In this document: positions 33,366-43,595 of the stretch, in pieces
How the letters are laid out: each line of letters opens with the position of its first letter
How positions within the stretch are numbered: position 1 is the first letter of the stretch
Assembly: GCA_964370115.1 (NCBI GenBank)
Contig: CAYJIA010000001.1
Span: 1 to 64,000, forward strand
DNA: 64,000 nt
Direction: 5' to 3'
Source: SIG603 sp964370115
GTDB lineage: Bacteria; Bacillota; Clostridia; Oscillospirales; Acutalibacteraceae
Notes under the pieces: generated by a model
The model's database searches: none
What the model saw: only the letters and a program-made list of their open reading frames with translations
Told to the model about the DNA's origin: nothing
Position numbers and translations under genes: made by a program

Positions 33366-34775
33366 TTAATTTTTAATTTTGCCCTCTAGTATCCAGTTTT
33401 TTGCGTTTGTAATCTCTACATCGCAAAACTCTCCTATCAAACTGTCGTCACCCTCAAATTCGACTATAATATTACTTTGAGTTCTGCCAACCAGCTTGTC
33501 TTTTTTCTCAAGCTTTTCTTCTACAAGCACTCTTTGCACAGTGTCTAACATAGAAGCACAACGCTTTGCTGCAATTTTTTCTTGCACTTTTAAAAGGCTT
33601 GTAAACCATTTTGACTTGTCATCATATGATATTGGGTCTTCCATCTCAAACGCCTTTGTTCCATTCCTCTTTGAGAAAATAAAGGTAAACAGCGATGTAA
33701 ACTCAACCTCTTCTATAAGCGATACAGTATCTAAAAACTCTTCATGCGTTTCACCAGGAAACCCGACTATAATATCAGATGTAAGTGACAAGTCTGGCAT
33801 AACTGACTTCGCGTATGAAATGAGCCCTAAATACTTTTCTCTATCATAATGCCTATTCATAGCCTTAAGCACTCTATCGTTTCCTGATTGGAACGGCAGA
33901 TGGACATGGTGACATATATGTTTTGAATTTGCAATAGTGTCAAAAAGCTCTTTTGACGCATCTTTTGGATGAGATGTCATAAACCTTAGTCTATATTCAC
34001 CCGGGAAATTATCAAGCTCCCTTAACAGTCCTGCGAAATTAATATCCTCGTCTAATCCTTTACCATAAGAATTGACATTTTGCCCTAAAAGTGTAATTTC
34101 CTTGTATCCATCTTCGATTAGTTTTTTACACTCTGCGATAATATGCTTTGACTTTCTACTCTTTTCACGCCCTCTTACATATGGTACTATACAGTATGAG
34201 CAAAAATTATCACAGCCATACATGACGGTAACAAAAGCCTTTGATTTTCCATCACGTCTTATCGGCAGACCTTCAACTATTTCTTTTTGTTCAATTCCAC
34301 GCATAAAAACTCTTTTTGAGTTTGTAAGGCAACCATACATCATCTCTGGTAATTTATGGATTACATTTGTTCCAAAAACTATATTTACAAAAGGAAAACT
34401 TTTTCTTATTCTTTCTGCAACATGCTCTTGCTCCATCATGCAACCACAAACCGCTATAATTAATGACGGATTTCGTCTTTTTACATTTTTGAGCGCTCCA
34501 ATGTTTCCATACACTCTGTCTTCTGCGTGCTCTCTTATTGCGCAGGTGTTAAATATAATAAAATCTGCGACATTCTCGTCCTCGGTAAAATCAAAACCAA
34601 TTTTACTAAGTATTCCTTTTATTTTTTCGCCGTCGGCAACATTTTGCTGACAACCGTAAGTTCTCACAAATGCAAGCGGTGTTTTTCCCAGCTTGCGAAC
34701 TTTCATAATTTCTTTCAAATCAAGTGTAAATAGTTCTTGATTTGAAAGCTCTATTTGTAGTAAATCTTGTTCCAA
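33366..34775 (-). CDS. miaB: tRNA-2-methylthio-N6-dimethylallyladenosine synthase
   Basis: 469 aa. The N-terminal UPF0004 domain holds three cluster cysteines (YGCQQN, CAIREHAED, VCGCMMEQ); the radical-SAM triad is in GCDNFCSYCIVPYVRGREKS; a TRAM domain closes the protein. It methylthiolates i6A37 made by MiaA. The frame runs upstream to 34850, but the extension is unlike the family and TTG 34775 follows AGGAG at about 10 nt. First gene of the repair/division run. Confidence 0.95.
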   Translation of the reverse strand: MEQDLLQIELSNQELFTLDLKEIMKVRKLGKTPLAFVRTYGCQQNVADGEKIKGILSKIGFDFTEDENVADFIIFNTCAIREHAEDRVYGNIGALKNVKRRNPSLIIAVCGCMMEQEHVAERIRKSFPFVNIVFGTNVIHKLPEMMYGCLTNSKRVFMRGIEQKEIVEGLPIRRDGKSKAFVTVMYGCDNFCSYCIVPYVRGREKSRKSKHIIAECKKLIEDGYKEITLLGQNVNSYGKGLDEDINFAGLLRELDNFPGEYRLRFMTSHPKDASKELFDTIANSKHICHHVHLPFQSGNDRVLKAMNRHYDREKYLGLISYAKSVMPDLSLTSDIIVGFPGETHEEFLDTVSLIEEVEFTSLFTFIFSKRNGTKAFEMEDPISYDDKSKWFTSLLKVQEKIAAKRCASMLDTVQRVLVEEKLEKKDKLVGRTQSNIIVEFEGDDSLIGEFCDVEITNAKNWILEGKIKN

Positions 34776-34809
34776 AATAAACGCTCTCCTAAAATTAACA
34801 TTACAAAAA

Positions 34810-34838
34810 ATTATAGCACAATATCTGTAAATAATCAA
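34810..34838 (-). promoter_or_regulatory. Promoter upstream of miaB
   Basis: Minus strand TTGATT (34838-34833), 17 nt, TGC-TATAAT (34815-34810), an extended -10. It lies 35 nt before the miaB start and may drive the whole run down to the comEA-like gene, since no strong terminator is seen between them. Confidence 0.75.
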
Positions 34839-34890
34839 GATTACTACCAAAACATTTAATTTTTCTTAATATTTTAATTCCATTATCAAA

Positions 34891-35607
34891 TCAAATTTTC
34901 GAATTTTGAGAATTTTTACCTATTATGTCCCAAGGAGTTATCATACACAAAAGCTCTTCTTCCTCGGTTCCATCTTTTGTAATAAAAATAACCGATATCC
35001 TTTTATCACGGCTTTTAACCGTTTCAAACTTCTTCTTCGCTTCAAAGACCGACAAAGTAGCAGGACAAAATTCATAATTTTCAGAGTGTGCATGAATTGG
35101 CAAGGTTTCCCTCATTTGTAGTAGGGTAGTTTTCTTTGTAATTGGTGTGGTGTAGTTGTTTAGCACATATCTAAACACCGCACCTTGACTAAAGACTCCT
35201 ATAAACTTGCCATTTTGAATTATCGGCACATGAGAGTACCCTCTTTTATTCATTATAGACATGATTTTTAAAGCTGTTTGGTTAATCCCCGCATAAAATA
35301 TATCTTCGCCCTGTGTGCCAAAGTCTATCGCCCTTGGAGGTTGTTTTATCTGCTTTGTGGCTTTAATCAAGATTTCGCCAAGCTCGTCGGCTGGCGTCAC
35401 CAAATCTTTACCGTTTATCTTTGCATTATGGGACAAAACATTTCTTATATCTCTGCACAGGTCAATTTTTTCTCTGAAACTTTGACTCTCATCGTCTTTT
35501 AAATATTCTATAACAACACTCGTATATTTTCTCTTTTGATTTGCATATTTCTCGTCTAGCGCGTCTTCAAATTGTCTGTAAAGTTCTAAAAAATCATCAC
35601 TTCTCAA
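34891..35607 (-). CDS. CBS-pair protein with HEPN-like N-terminus
   Basis: 238 aa. The N-terminal ~95 residues are helical and contain DIRNVLSHNA, the R-x4-H pattern of HEPN RNase domains. After it come two CBS motifs (about 100-155, MSIMNKRGYSHVPIIQNGKFIGVFS, and about 170-230, ending LLCMITPWDIIG), which usually bind adenine nucleotides. Combined, this suggests a nucleotide-sensing switch, perhaps on RNA, but no function is proven. TTG 35607 follows AAAGGGGTGA; the gene starts 23 nt after the last antiporter subunit and may be co-transcribed with it. Confidence 0.65.
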   Translation of the reverse strand: MRSDDFLELYRQFEDALDEKYANQKRKYTSVVIEYLKDDESQSFREKIDLCRDIRNVLSHNAKINGKDLVTPADELGEILIKATKQIKQPPRAIDFGTQGEDIFYAGINQTALKIMSIMNKRGYSHVPIIQNGKFIGVFSQGAVFRYVLNNYTTPITKKTTLLQMRETLPIHAHSENYEFCPATLSVFEAKKKFETVKSRDKRISVIFITKDGTEEEELLCMITPWDIIGKNSQNSKI

Positions 35608-35629
35608 AAAATCACCCCTTTAAAAATTA

Positions 35630-37666
35630 TTAAGAAAGTAGCAGATATAACAAAATTATAATAAATCCAACTCCCGAAAACATCAGTCCATAAGAAAGGC
35701 TTGACTGTATCATTCTGCGCCTTTGATACGACTCTTTTTCGACCTCTTCAAGCGCCTCTGCATAGGTCTTATTATCTTTTCTAAATCTTGATATTACATG
35801 CAAATGCATTCTATCAAGCATTTTACCAAATCTATACGAAATAGGTTTTTTTCTTATTCCCAAATTTTTCTCTTTTGCAGGCTTGAATACAAGTTTCGAG
35901 AAAATTTCGGCACTTTTATCTACCAAATTTGAAAGAACGACGCAAACCGCTCCTAAAACCATAGGTACTATCGTTACAAATATCGGTGTATACACAAGCT
36001 TTCCAAGACTGAACTTTCCAGTATACAACTCTTTGTATTCTCCAGTGTCTTTTTTTCTCATAAAAGGCCTTACAATAAGGAAGAAAATCAAAATACCTAT
36101 GCCGATACTAATTAAAGCGCCTTGTAAGTTAACCCATGAAAAATAATTTACCGCGTGATCTAACTCATGCGCATGCATTATATCGTATGAAAAAGATGCT
36201 ATACTATCGGCTGTGATATTTGGCACTATGCCAATTGCCAGCATTATTACAAGTGGAATAGAAATCACCGCTTTAGTAGCAAGGGAAATATCAAGTTTTT
36301 TAGCATTTGGATTTTTTGCAAACAGTGCGCTCGCAATTTTTAATAGATAAGCAACTGTAAGCCCTCCTGAAATTAAGAATATCCACTCGCTAGCTTGAAT
36401 TAAACCGTAGTACTGACTGCCACTTTCCATTAGATGCAACTTCTCTACTATGCTCTCATGAAGCAAGGTCTTGCTTACATAGCCGTTGAAAAACGGCATA
36501 CCAGAAAGCCCTAATGCGGAGATTGAAAAAGCAACTGCTATAAAAGGATTTTTTCTCGCACTTCCCTTTATTCTTGATAGTTTTGTCCCGCCTAAGTTCA
36601 TAAAAAATATTCCGCAAATCGAAAATAGCACTACCTTTATTAGCGAGTGATTTAACATATGAAGCACCACGCCCGATGCAGCTATTGTATTGTGGTCTGC
36701 TAAAATCCCCGCCATTGCCACACCGACTAAAATAAAGCCAATTTGCGACATAGAGGAAAACGCTATAATTATTTTCATATTAGCATTGATAACAGCACAA
36801 ATTCCCCCCCAGAACATGGTTATAACACCTAAAACAAGCATGGGAATATGCCAGCTATAATCACCCATAAACAGGTTTGAACCTACAATTATTATCCCAA
36901 AAACTCCTGTCTTTGACAAAATCGCAGATAGAAGCGCTGAGGCAGGCGCAGGAGCTCCAACATATGCACGAGGCAACCAAAAATGTAGTGGGTACATTCC
37001 TGCTTTTGCGCCAAAACCAATTACTATAAGTCCAGCAGCGATAGACATTTGAGACGACGCACCTATACTTTTACTATATTCATAAAGAGCTTCAATGTTA
37101 AGTCCAAACGCTAAATCTTTTAATACTATTAGTCCCATAAGTATTATCATACCGCCTATAAGTGAGACGGCAAGATAAATATTCGCAGCGTTTCGTGAAT
37201 CTTTTCTCTTTCCTATTAATATCCAACCATATGAGCTAAAGGACATAATTTCAAAGAAGATGAAGAGCGTAAATAAATCATCTGACATGAATATACCCAA
37301 AACCGCAGAAAAAGTTACCATCATGAGGCTTAAAAACGCGCCTTGATGCTTGTCTTTTGTTTTTTTTGAGTACTCAAAGTAAAACACAAGCGCAACAAGC
37401 CATAGTATACAGGTCAGTGCAAGATGCAAAATCCTAAAACCATCCAGTTTAATCGAAATAAAAAACGTGCTGTCGAACATGAATTTTAATTCTTGCCCCG
37501 ATGTATAGCTAAAAAATAGCTGTGCAACTAAAACCATCATACCCAAAACGGTTATAACGGAAATAAACTTAGCAAATATTTGAGATTTTTTTATCGTCAC
37601 CAGAATAAGGACTGCCGAAATTATCGGTAGAACTATCGGTAACAGTAACAATAAATTGTTTTGCAA
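35630..37666 (-). CDS. NuoL/MrpA-like proton-conducting membrane subunit
   Basis: 678 aa, the longest of four antiporter-like subunits. Fourteen or so helices include the conserved Glu in FIFFEIMSFSSYGW and the Lys-bearing stretch around AGMYPLHFWLPRAYVGAPAP. A C-terminal extension (about 560-678) has a basic cytosolic part (RKPISYRFGKMLDRMHLHV) and a last helix, as in NuoL/HyfB-type subunits. It carries H+ or Na+ across the membrane as part of the Mrp/Mbh-like complex. Start TTG 37666 follows GAAGGG. Confidence 0.85.
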   Translation of the reverse strand: MQNNLLLLLPIVLPIISAVLILVTIKKSQIFAKFISVITVLGMMVLVAQLFFSYTSGQELKFMFDSTFFISIKLDGFRILHLALTCILWLVALVFYFEYSKKTKDKHQGAFLSLMMVTFSAVLGIFMSDDLFTLFIFFEIMSFSSYGWILIGKRKDSRNAANIYLAVSLIGGMIILMGLIVLKDLAFGLNIEALYEYSKSIGASSQMSIAAGLIVIGFGAKAGMYPLHFWLPRAYVGAPAPASALLSAILSKTGVFGIIIVGSNLFMGDYSWHIPMLVLGVITMFWGGICAVINANMKIIIAFSSMSQIGFILVGVAMAGILADHNTIAASGVVLHMLNHSLIKVVLFSICGIFFMNLGGTKLSRIKGSARKNPFIAVAFSISALGLSGMPFFNGYVSKTLLHESIVEKLHLMESGSQYYGLIQASEWIFLISGGLTVAYLLKIASALFAKNPNAKKLDISLATKAVISIPLVIMLAIGIVPNITADSIASFSYDIMHAHELDHAVNYFSWVNLQGALISIGIGILIFFLIVRPFMRKKDTGEYKELYTGKFSLGKLVYTPIFVTIVPMVLGAVCVVLSNLVDKSAEIFSKLVFKPAKEKNLGIRKKPISYRFGKMLDRMHLHVISRFRKDNKTYAEALEEVEKESYQRRRMIQSSLSYGLMFSGVGFIIILLYLLLS

Positions 37667-37682
37667 AATTAACCCTTCTTTC

Positions 37683-39152
37683 TCAAATAAATCCGTGACT
37701 TACATTCATAATATAACTTAAAATTGGTGCGGAGAAAAATCCTAAAAACACCGTGCTTAAGGCGAAAAATGCAATGGGAATCTTCATTAGTATCCCTGCC
37801 TTTTTCACTTCTCCCTGCACTTTAAAATCCTCACGTGGAAAAAACGCACGAACGGATACAAATAGTAAATATATCGCCATAAGTGCCGCAGACACGAACA
37901 AGGTCGCAGCGCCCCAAAAACCATACCAAGTATTAAGGTCAATTGCCGCCATCGCAAGATAGCTCTTACTGTAAAACCCGATTAGCGGTGGTACTCCCAT
38001 AAGCGACACTGCCGCCACGGTAAAGCAAGTAAATATAAGTGGCATTTTTTTGCCCAGTCCTTCAAGGTCCTCCACCTGAGTTTTATGCCCATAGTGCATA
38101 ATTCCACCGGCACAAAAGAACAGACAAATTTTCATCACAGCATGAAAAATCATGTGTAATAGCGCCGCCGCAAATCCAAGTGGCGACATCATAGCAATGC
38201 CTAGTAAAATATAGCTTAAATTGCTTATGGTCGAGTAGGCGAGTCGCCTTTTTATATGCCTTTCCTTTACCGCCATAATTGAGCCGAAAAGTATGGTCGT
38301 TATCGATACCATTATTACTATAATTTGAGCAAACGACCCCTCAAGAAAATTGCTACCAAAAATATAGTAAGTAACTCTCATAATTACAAAAGCACCCGAC
38401 TTTACAACCGCAACGGCGTGCAAAAGCGCCGTGACAGGCGTCGGTGCAACAGATGCAGTGGGTAGCCAACCATGAAGTGGAAAAACTGCCGCTTTTACAC
38501 CAAAGCCCATAAAAGCGATAACATAAACTGTTCGCATAACATCAAAATCAAACGTAGCATACCTGACATTTAAAACGCCACCATAATCAAAACTTAAGGT
38601 GTTGCCGTAAATAATTACAAAAGCGATTGCTATAAATCCTAAAGACGCACCACCTATAGAGTAGTACATATATTTTCGCATGGCTCTTCTTGCCTCGTCG
38701 GTTTGGAAGTGAAAAACCAAAGGAATTGTGATAAGCGTTAAAAATTCATAGAAAACATACATGGTAAGCATGTCGGCCGCTAAACTTATACCCAAGGTTA
38801 TTCCATAAGTCATGGTGAAAAAAGCAAAAAAGCTTATTTGCCTTTTTTCGTGCTTCATATAATCAAAGGCATAAAGAGTTGCGGGTGGCCACAAAATTGA
38901 AATGAGTGCCGCAAAAATAGTACCTAAGCCATCTACTTTTAAAGAGAGAAATAAATCTTCAGTTATATACCATAGATAATAGGTTTCTCCCGTATTATTA
39001 AAAAGAAAAATCAAAGTAAATGCCGAAGAGATGCTCATCATTATTATTGTATAAATATTTCGGAGCGTACGAGTTTTAAATCTTATTATAAAAAGTGACA
39101 GTCCCGTCAAAATAGGAAGTAATACGCAAAAAACTGCTATAAAGCTAGGCAT
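37683..39152 (-). CDS. NuoM/MrpD-like proton-conducting membrane subunit
   Basis: 489 aa, about fourteen helices. Key residues: Glu in YVFYEFLTLITIPLVF and Lys in KAAVFPLHGWLPTASVAPTP, which line the ion path in complex I and Mrp antiporters. Homologous to the three neighbouring subunits. Begins 14 nt after the 39167-40645 gene's stop; no terminator is seen between the nine antiporter genes. Confidence 0.87.
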   Translation of the reverse strand: MPSFIAVFCVLLPILTGLSLFIIRFKTRTLRNIYTIIMMSISSAFTLIFLFNNTGETYYLWYITEDLFLSLKVDGLGTIFAALISILWPPATLYAFDYMKHEKRQISFFAFFTMTYGITLGISLAADMLTMYVFYEFLTLITIPLVFHFQTDEARRAMRKYMYYSIGGASLGFIAIAFVIIYGNTLSFDYGGVLNVRYATFDFDVMRTVYVIAFMGFGVKAAVFPLHGWLPTASVAPTPVTALLHAVAVVKSGAFVIMRVTYYIFGSNFLEGSFAQIIVIMVSITTILFGSIMAVKERHIKRRLAYSTISNLSYILLGIAMMSPLGFAAALLHMIFHAVMKICLFFCAGGIMHYGHKTQVEDLEGLGKKMPLIFTCFTVAAVSLMGVPPLIGFYSKSYLAMAAIDLNTWYGFWGAATLFVSAALMAIYLLFVSVRAFFPREDFKVQGEVKKAGILMKIPIAFFALSTVFLGFFSAPILSYIMNVSHGFI

Positions 39153-39166
39153 AAACTCGCTCCTTT

Positions 39167-40645
39167 CTAAAATATTGTACTAACCATGCGATCTACTACT
39201 CCAAGTATACCGCCATTAGCCACACCAAAAATCACTGTTAAAGACGATAAAAAGACAACAGGCATCGTCATAAACGGTGATACTTTTTCTCTCTTTAACC
39301 TATCCCCTTGTTTGCGCTCGGCAAAAAAAGCCATGAAAGCCGGCACTAAAAGATATCCAGCCGTAAGCACCGCACTTAAAAGCAAGGCAACTGCACCTAT
39401 CCACGATATAGGCTCTAAATTTGAATATAGTGAGCCCGTCGCCAAAAACCATTTACTAATAAACCCACTTGTCGGAGGTATTCCGACAAGGCCAAGTGAC
39501 GAAACAGTAAAGCATATCATTGTAATAGGGATGGTTCGTCCGATATTTTTAAGATCGTCCACGTCTTTTTTACCTGTTTTAAATATGACAATACCCGCTG
39601 TGAGAAACAAGGTAACCTTGATTATTGCATGAAAATACACATGCATCATCGCTCCCCTATAACCGTCGATGGTCAAAAGGAAGATGCCAAACAATATGTA
39701 TGAAACCTGACTTACCGTTGAAAAAGCAAGTCGTTTTTTCAGCTCTTTTTCTCTATACGCCATCATAGACCCCATTACTATTGTAATGGCTGCAAGAGTG
39801 AGTAATGTGTACTGCGCCCAAGTATTTCTTAAATAATCCTCACCACAAACATAGTAAACAACTCTTATTACCCCAAAGACACCTACCTTTGTAATAAGTC
39901 CTGACAAAACTGCACTTGCAGGCGCCGGTGCCTGTGGATGAGCCGTAGGCAACCAGCCGTGAAGTGGAAAAATACCCGCCTTTATTGCAAATCCCACGAT
40001 GATAATAAACAGAACAACTACAAGTAGTTCCTTGTTCGCCATAGTTCCATAGCTTGTAAAAAATCCACCCTCTACAAACTCGGTAGAATAAACATACTTG
40101 CTTATAAATAAAATTCCAAGCAGGCTCATAAATGCACCACACAAAGAGTAAAGCAAATATTTAAGTGCCGCACTTATGGATTCTTTTTTTCTGTTGTGCA
40201 AAACAAGGGGCAAACTGCATAGGGTCATAAATTCAAAAAACAGATAAAAAGTTATCAAATTGCCAGAATAATCTATACCCATTATTGCGCCATAAGTCAT
40301 AAGATAAAACCCAAAAAACTGCTGTTCCCGCTCCTCGTGTTTAATATATTCGAACGAGTAAAGCGCCACAACTATCCACAAAACAGTTGTAATTACAGAG
40401 AAAAATGAGCTTGCTTCGTCCACTTTTAACATAAAGCTAAAGTCAGCAGAGAACTCAAACAACTCAAGCCTTAGCTCTTGTGGTGTAAAGTTTATCATAA
40501 ACACAGATATAGCCGAAGCTAAAAGAATAATTAGCACTAAAATCCTTAAAAGTAAAGTCCTATTAAGTTTTTTACAAGACGCAATGATTCCTCCACCTAC
40601 AAGTGGAAGCAGTATTGGTAATAAAAACTCAAGATTTCCGCTCAT
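39167..40645 (-). CDS. NuoM/MrpD-like proton-conducting membrane subunit
   Basis: 492 aa, about fourteen helices. The ion-path Glu is in YLFFEFMTLCSLPLVLH and the Lys in KAGIFPLHGWLPTAHPQAPAP. It is most like the subunit just downstream, and the pair may have come from duplication. Part of the Mrp/Mbh-like operon, 17 nt after the gene before it. Confidence 0.87.
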   Translation of the reverse strand: MSGNLEFLLPILLPLVGGGIIASCKKLNRTLLLRILVLIILLASAISVFMINFTPQELRLELFEFSADFSFMLKVDEASSFFSVITTVLWIVVALYSFEYIKHEEREQQFFGFYLMTYGAIMGIDYSGNLITFYLFFEFMTLCSLPLVLHNRKKESISAALKYLLYSLCGAFMSLLGILFISKYVYSTEFVEGGFFTSYGTMANKELLVVVLFIIIVGFAIKAGIFPLHGWLPTAHPQAPAPASAVLSGLITKVGVFGVIRVVYYVCGEDYLRNTWAQYTLLTLAAITIVMGSMMAYREKELKKRLAFSTVSQVSYILFGIFLLTIDGYRGAMMHVYFHAIIKVTLFLTAGIVIFKTGKKDVDDLKNIGRTIPITMICFTVSSLGLVGIPPTSGFISKWFLATGSLYSNLEPISWIGAVALLLSAVLTAGYLLVPAFMAFFAERKQGDRLKREKVSPFMTMPVVFLSSLTVIFGVANGGILGVVDRMVSTIF

Positions 40646-40662
40646 AAAATTTCCTCTCTATT

Positions 40663-42153
40663 TTAAAACATACTAAGTCCTTCTGTTATAAATGTAATCA
40701 TCGGTTGCGCACTTATGCCAATAACAATATTCACAGCACAAAGTGCCAAAACGCCAACTACATATCTTAAAGATTTTTTTGTTTTTTTCTGATATTTTTC
40801 ATCTGCACCTGTTTTTGTAAACACTCTCATTAGTGTTCTTAAAAAGTACATTGCATTTAAAATTGTACTAACAACCAGTGCCAAAAGAGTTATCCACACT
40901 CTGCTACCAGAGCCTACTGCCGCCGTGGCAAACATTACTTTCGACATAAATCCTGCAAAAATCGGTATTCCAACCATCGAGAGGCAACCCACGGCAAAGG
41001 CAATTCCGGCTATGGGGTTTCTAAACCCAGAGCCCGTTAAATCAACAAATTTTTTGCTGTCTCCCGAGGCTTCTGTGAGCCCTGCACCTGCCATAAATAA
41101 AAGTGATTTTGCCGAGGCATGCACCAAAATATGGAACACAGCAGCCACCATACCGGCAGAGCTACCAAGCCCTATACCCATGTATATATACCCGATTTGA
41201 GCCACCGATGAGTATGCAATCATGCGTCTTAAATCGAGCTCTCTAATTGCACCAATCGAGCCTACTATCATGCCTGCAACTCCCAAGAAATATAAAATGT
41301 CAAGTATACTGCTGTTTCTAATTGTTGGAAGTCCTATTACCCTGTACATCACTTTAATCAGCAAGAAAACATATGCCTTTGAAACAAGACTTGATAAAAG
41401 TGATGCCGACGTAGCACCTGCATAGCCATAAGTGTCTGGCACCCAAGAATGAAACGGAAACAGCGCACTCTTTATTGCAAGACCCGCACAGGTAAGGCCT
41501 ATTGTAATCTGTAGGGGCAGTGCATATGTACCCTCTTGAATTATTCCAATAATTGAAGATTTCATTTCAGACATGACAAGATGTCCTGTTATATCGTATA
41601 AGAAACAAATTCCAATCAAAAATAGACCAGATCCCAAAAGGCTCATTACCATGTATCTCATACCTGCAACTATAGCATGTCCTTTTTGTCTTATTATTAT
41701 AAGCCCACAGGCAGCTAGTGTGTTCATCTCAACAAACACATAGGCTGTGAACATATCATTTGTATAAATAAGTGCTAGCATGGAGCCTAGCAGTACATTG
41801 ATTAATAGATAAAACAGATTAACTTTTTGAGGTTCTACATTTTTTTCTGTATTTTCTTTTCCTGCAAAAACGCAACAGAACATTATGACTGAAAAAAACA
41901 GTGCCATTCCAGCCTCTAAAATTCCAGCCCTAATAACATTTCCCCAAGGCGCCTCAAAGTGACCCATCATGTAGACAAATCGTTCTCCGCCTGTAACGCA
42001 AAATGCAAGAAGCACAAAAGACATAAGTCCCACTAAAAATAAAACTGAAAGCGAGAGTATTCTTGCAATTTTTGCATTTAAAACAGATGTAATAATCGCG
42101 CCGAACATTGATAAAACTATACAGAAAAACGGAAAATTTTGCACAAAATTCAT
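40663..42153 (-). CDS. NuoN/MrpD-like proton-conducting membrane subunit
   Basis: 496 aa, about fourteen helices. Here the path residues lie in AYVFVEMNTLAACGLI (Glu) and KSALFPFHSWVPDTYGYAGA (Lys), patterns closer to MrpD/NuoN than to the other three. Its ATG overlaps the MnhC stop by 4 nt, matching the mrpC-mrpD coupling of Mrp operons, so it is the best candidate for the true MrpD. Confidence 0.87.
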   Translation of the reverse strand: MNFVQNFPFFCIVLSMFGAIITSVLNAKIARILSLSVLFLVGLMSFVLLAFCVTGGERFVYMMGHFEAPWGNVIRAGILEAGMALFFSVIMFCCVFAGKENTEKNVEPQKVNLFYLLINVLLGSMLALIYTNDMFTAYVFVEMNTLAACGLIIIRQKGHAIVAGMRYMVMSLLGSGLFLIGICFLYDITGHLVMSEMKSSIIGIIQEGTYALPLQITIGLTCAGLAIKSALFPFHSWVPDTYGYAGATSASLLSSLVSKAYVFLLIKVMYRVIGLPTIRNSSILDILYFLGVAGMIVGSIGAIRELDLRRMIAYSSVAQIGYIYMGIGLGSSAGMVAAVFHILVHASAKSLLFMAGAGLTEASGDSKKFVDLTGSGFRNPIAGIAFAVGCLSMVGIPIFAGFMSKVMFATAAVGSGSRVWITLLALVVSTILNAMYFLRTLMRVFTKTGADEKYQKKTKKSLRYVVGVLALCAVNIVIGISAQPMITFITEGLSMF

Positions 42154-42524
42154 TCGGCCACCTCTTTTGCATGATGCATCATTATTTCATCGATATTAAG
42201 CGTATGGTATCTTCTGTAAAGTCTTATAGTCATTGCAAGTAATATCGCCGTAACGCTCACAGATACCACAATACCCGTAAGCACAAGCGCACTCGGGATG
42301 GGATTTATATATGCTTCAACATCGGTTATGCCATCGACGATTATGGGCGCTTTTCTGCCCTGTATATAACCCTTTGATGCCAAAAATAAATAAATAGCCG
42401 TGTCCATTATATTTAGTCCTATTATCTTTTTTATTAAATTTTTATTTAGCATAAGGCTTGTAAAACCTATGGCAAATAAAATTACAGATATCGTAGTTTC
42501 AAAACTACCAAATAAGTTTTCCAT
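42150..42524 (-). CDS. MnhC/MrpC (NuoK-like) antiporter subunit
   Basis: 124 aa with three helices, the NuoK/MrpC layout (ILFAIGFTSLMLNKNLIKKIIGLNIMDTAIYLF, and a last helix after DVEAYINPIPSALVLTGIVVSVS). It forms part of the channel core next to the large subunits. The DPIPSALVLTAIVIG-like segment is the MrpC hallmark. Confidence 0.88.
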   Translation of the reverse strand: MENLFGSFETTISVILFAIGFTSLMLNKNLIKKIIGLNIMDTAIYLFLASKGYIQGRKAPIIVDGITDVEAYINPIPSALVLTGIVVSVSVTAILLAMTIRLYRRYHTLNIDEIMMHHAKEVAE

Positions 42525-42545
42525 ACATCCTCCATTTTAATAAGT

Positions 42546-43595
42546 TTACAAATTACCTTTTCTAAAATACGCATAAAACGAATACATCGTACAAGCCACA
42601 ACCAAACCAACACAAATATTAAGCGGTAAAATAAGGCCTGCACTGAGAATATTTCCAGGTGTGCCTGGAGAAATAAAGGTTTCGATATGGTTTGCTCCAG
42701 TAAAAAATGAGTAACTCTTTGCTATACAGTAAAAAGTCAAGGCGCCCGTTGTAATAGTTTTGTAAAGTGTACTCGAGAAAAATTTTTCGGTCTTTTTAAA
42801 ACCAAATGCATTAAGATATAATATAAGCCCTGCACCAATTATCGCGCCTCCTGCAAACCCACCACCCGGTGATAAATGTCCGTTTAAAATTATATACACG
42901 CCAAAAAGCATTATTATCGGAACCAATATCTTAGCCGTTTTTTGTAGTATCGTATCATTTTTCGGCTCATAAATTCTGTCATTTTCATCAGATGGCATAG
43001 AAAGACTATCAGATTTTGTGTCTACCCTTAAAAGTATCATAACACAGGTTACCGCTACGAATAAAACGCAGGCTTCACCAAAGGTATCAAAAGCTCTGTA
43101 ATCTAGGATAATTCCTGTAACTATATTCACAGCGCCAGTTTCTTCCATACCTTTTGTAATATATCGCTCTACAACCTCGTTATTATCAGGCGACGCTGCC
43201 GTTCCAAATTCTGGAAGCTGAGACACAACCGACAGCAAAATAGTTATAAGTGTTACGCAAATAACCGTCGCTGTAATCCAGTACACACTGCGAAAAAGCT
43301 TCATTTCCCAGTGATTTTCCATATCGACAATATCCTCGGGTTTTTCTATCTCTTCCTCATGCTCTACCGCATGAATTTTTTTTAGCGTAACGAAGAATAA
43401 AATCGAGCTTATTCCCGCGCCGACTGCGGCCTCCGTAATTGCAAGGTCTGGTGATTCAATTATAAGCCAAATTACAGACATTACACAGCTGTACGCCATA
43501 AATATAACCACCGCATTTATAAGTTTTTTCGAAAAACTTACCCACAGTGCGCAAATAACAAGTAATATTAAAAGTCCGTCTTTGAAAATCTCCAT
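42546..43595 (-). CDS. Fused MbhD/E and MnhB (MrpA C-terminus plus MrpB) subunit
   Basis: 349 aa, a fusion. Residues ~1-70 are a DUF4040/MbhD domain (SPDLAITEAAVGAGISSILF); a central region with helices resembles MbhE; the last ~130 residues are MnhB (LNGHLSPGGGFAGGAIIGAG). In classic Mrp these pieces are the MrpA C-terminal part and MrpB; in Mbh hydrogenases they are separate MbhD, E and F. ATG 43595 overlaps the MnhG stop and follows GAGG; a GTG at 43613 lies before that site and is rejected. Confidence 0.83.
   Translation of the reverse strand: MEIFKDGLLILLVICALWVSFSKKLINAVVIFMAYSCVMSVIWLIIESPDLAITEAAVGAGISSILFFVTLKKIHAVEHEEEIEKPEDIVDMENHWEMKLFRSVYWITATVICVTLITILLSVVSQLPEFGTAASPDNNEVVERYITKGMEETGAVNIVTGIILDYRAFDTFGEACVLFVAVTCVMILLRVDTKSDSLSMPSDENDRIYEPKNDTILQKTAKILVPIIMLFGVYIILNGHLSPGGGFAGGAIIGAGLILYLNAFGFKKTEKFFSSTLYKTITTGALTFYCIAKSYSFFTGANHIETFISPGTPGNILSAGLILPLNICVGLVVACTMYSFYAYFRKGNL

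Noticed and set aside
34776..34850. N-terminal extension of MiaB
   Set aside because: It contains the promoter -10 box and the AGGAG ribosome site of the gene, so it cannot be translated as part of it.
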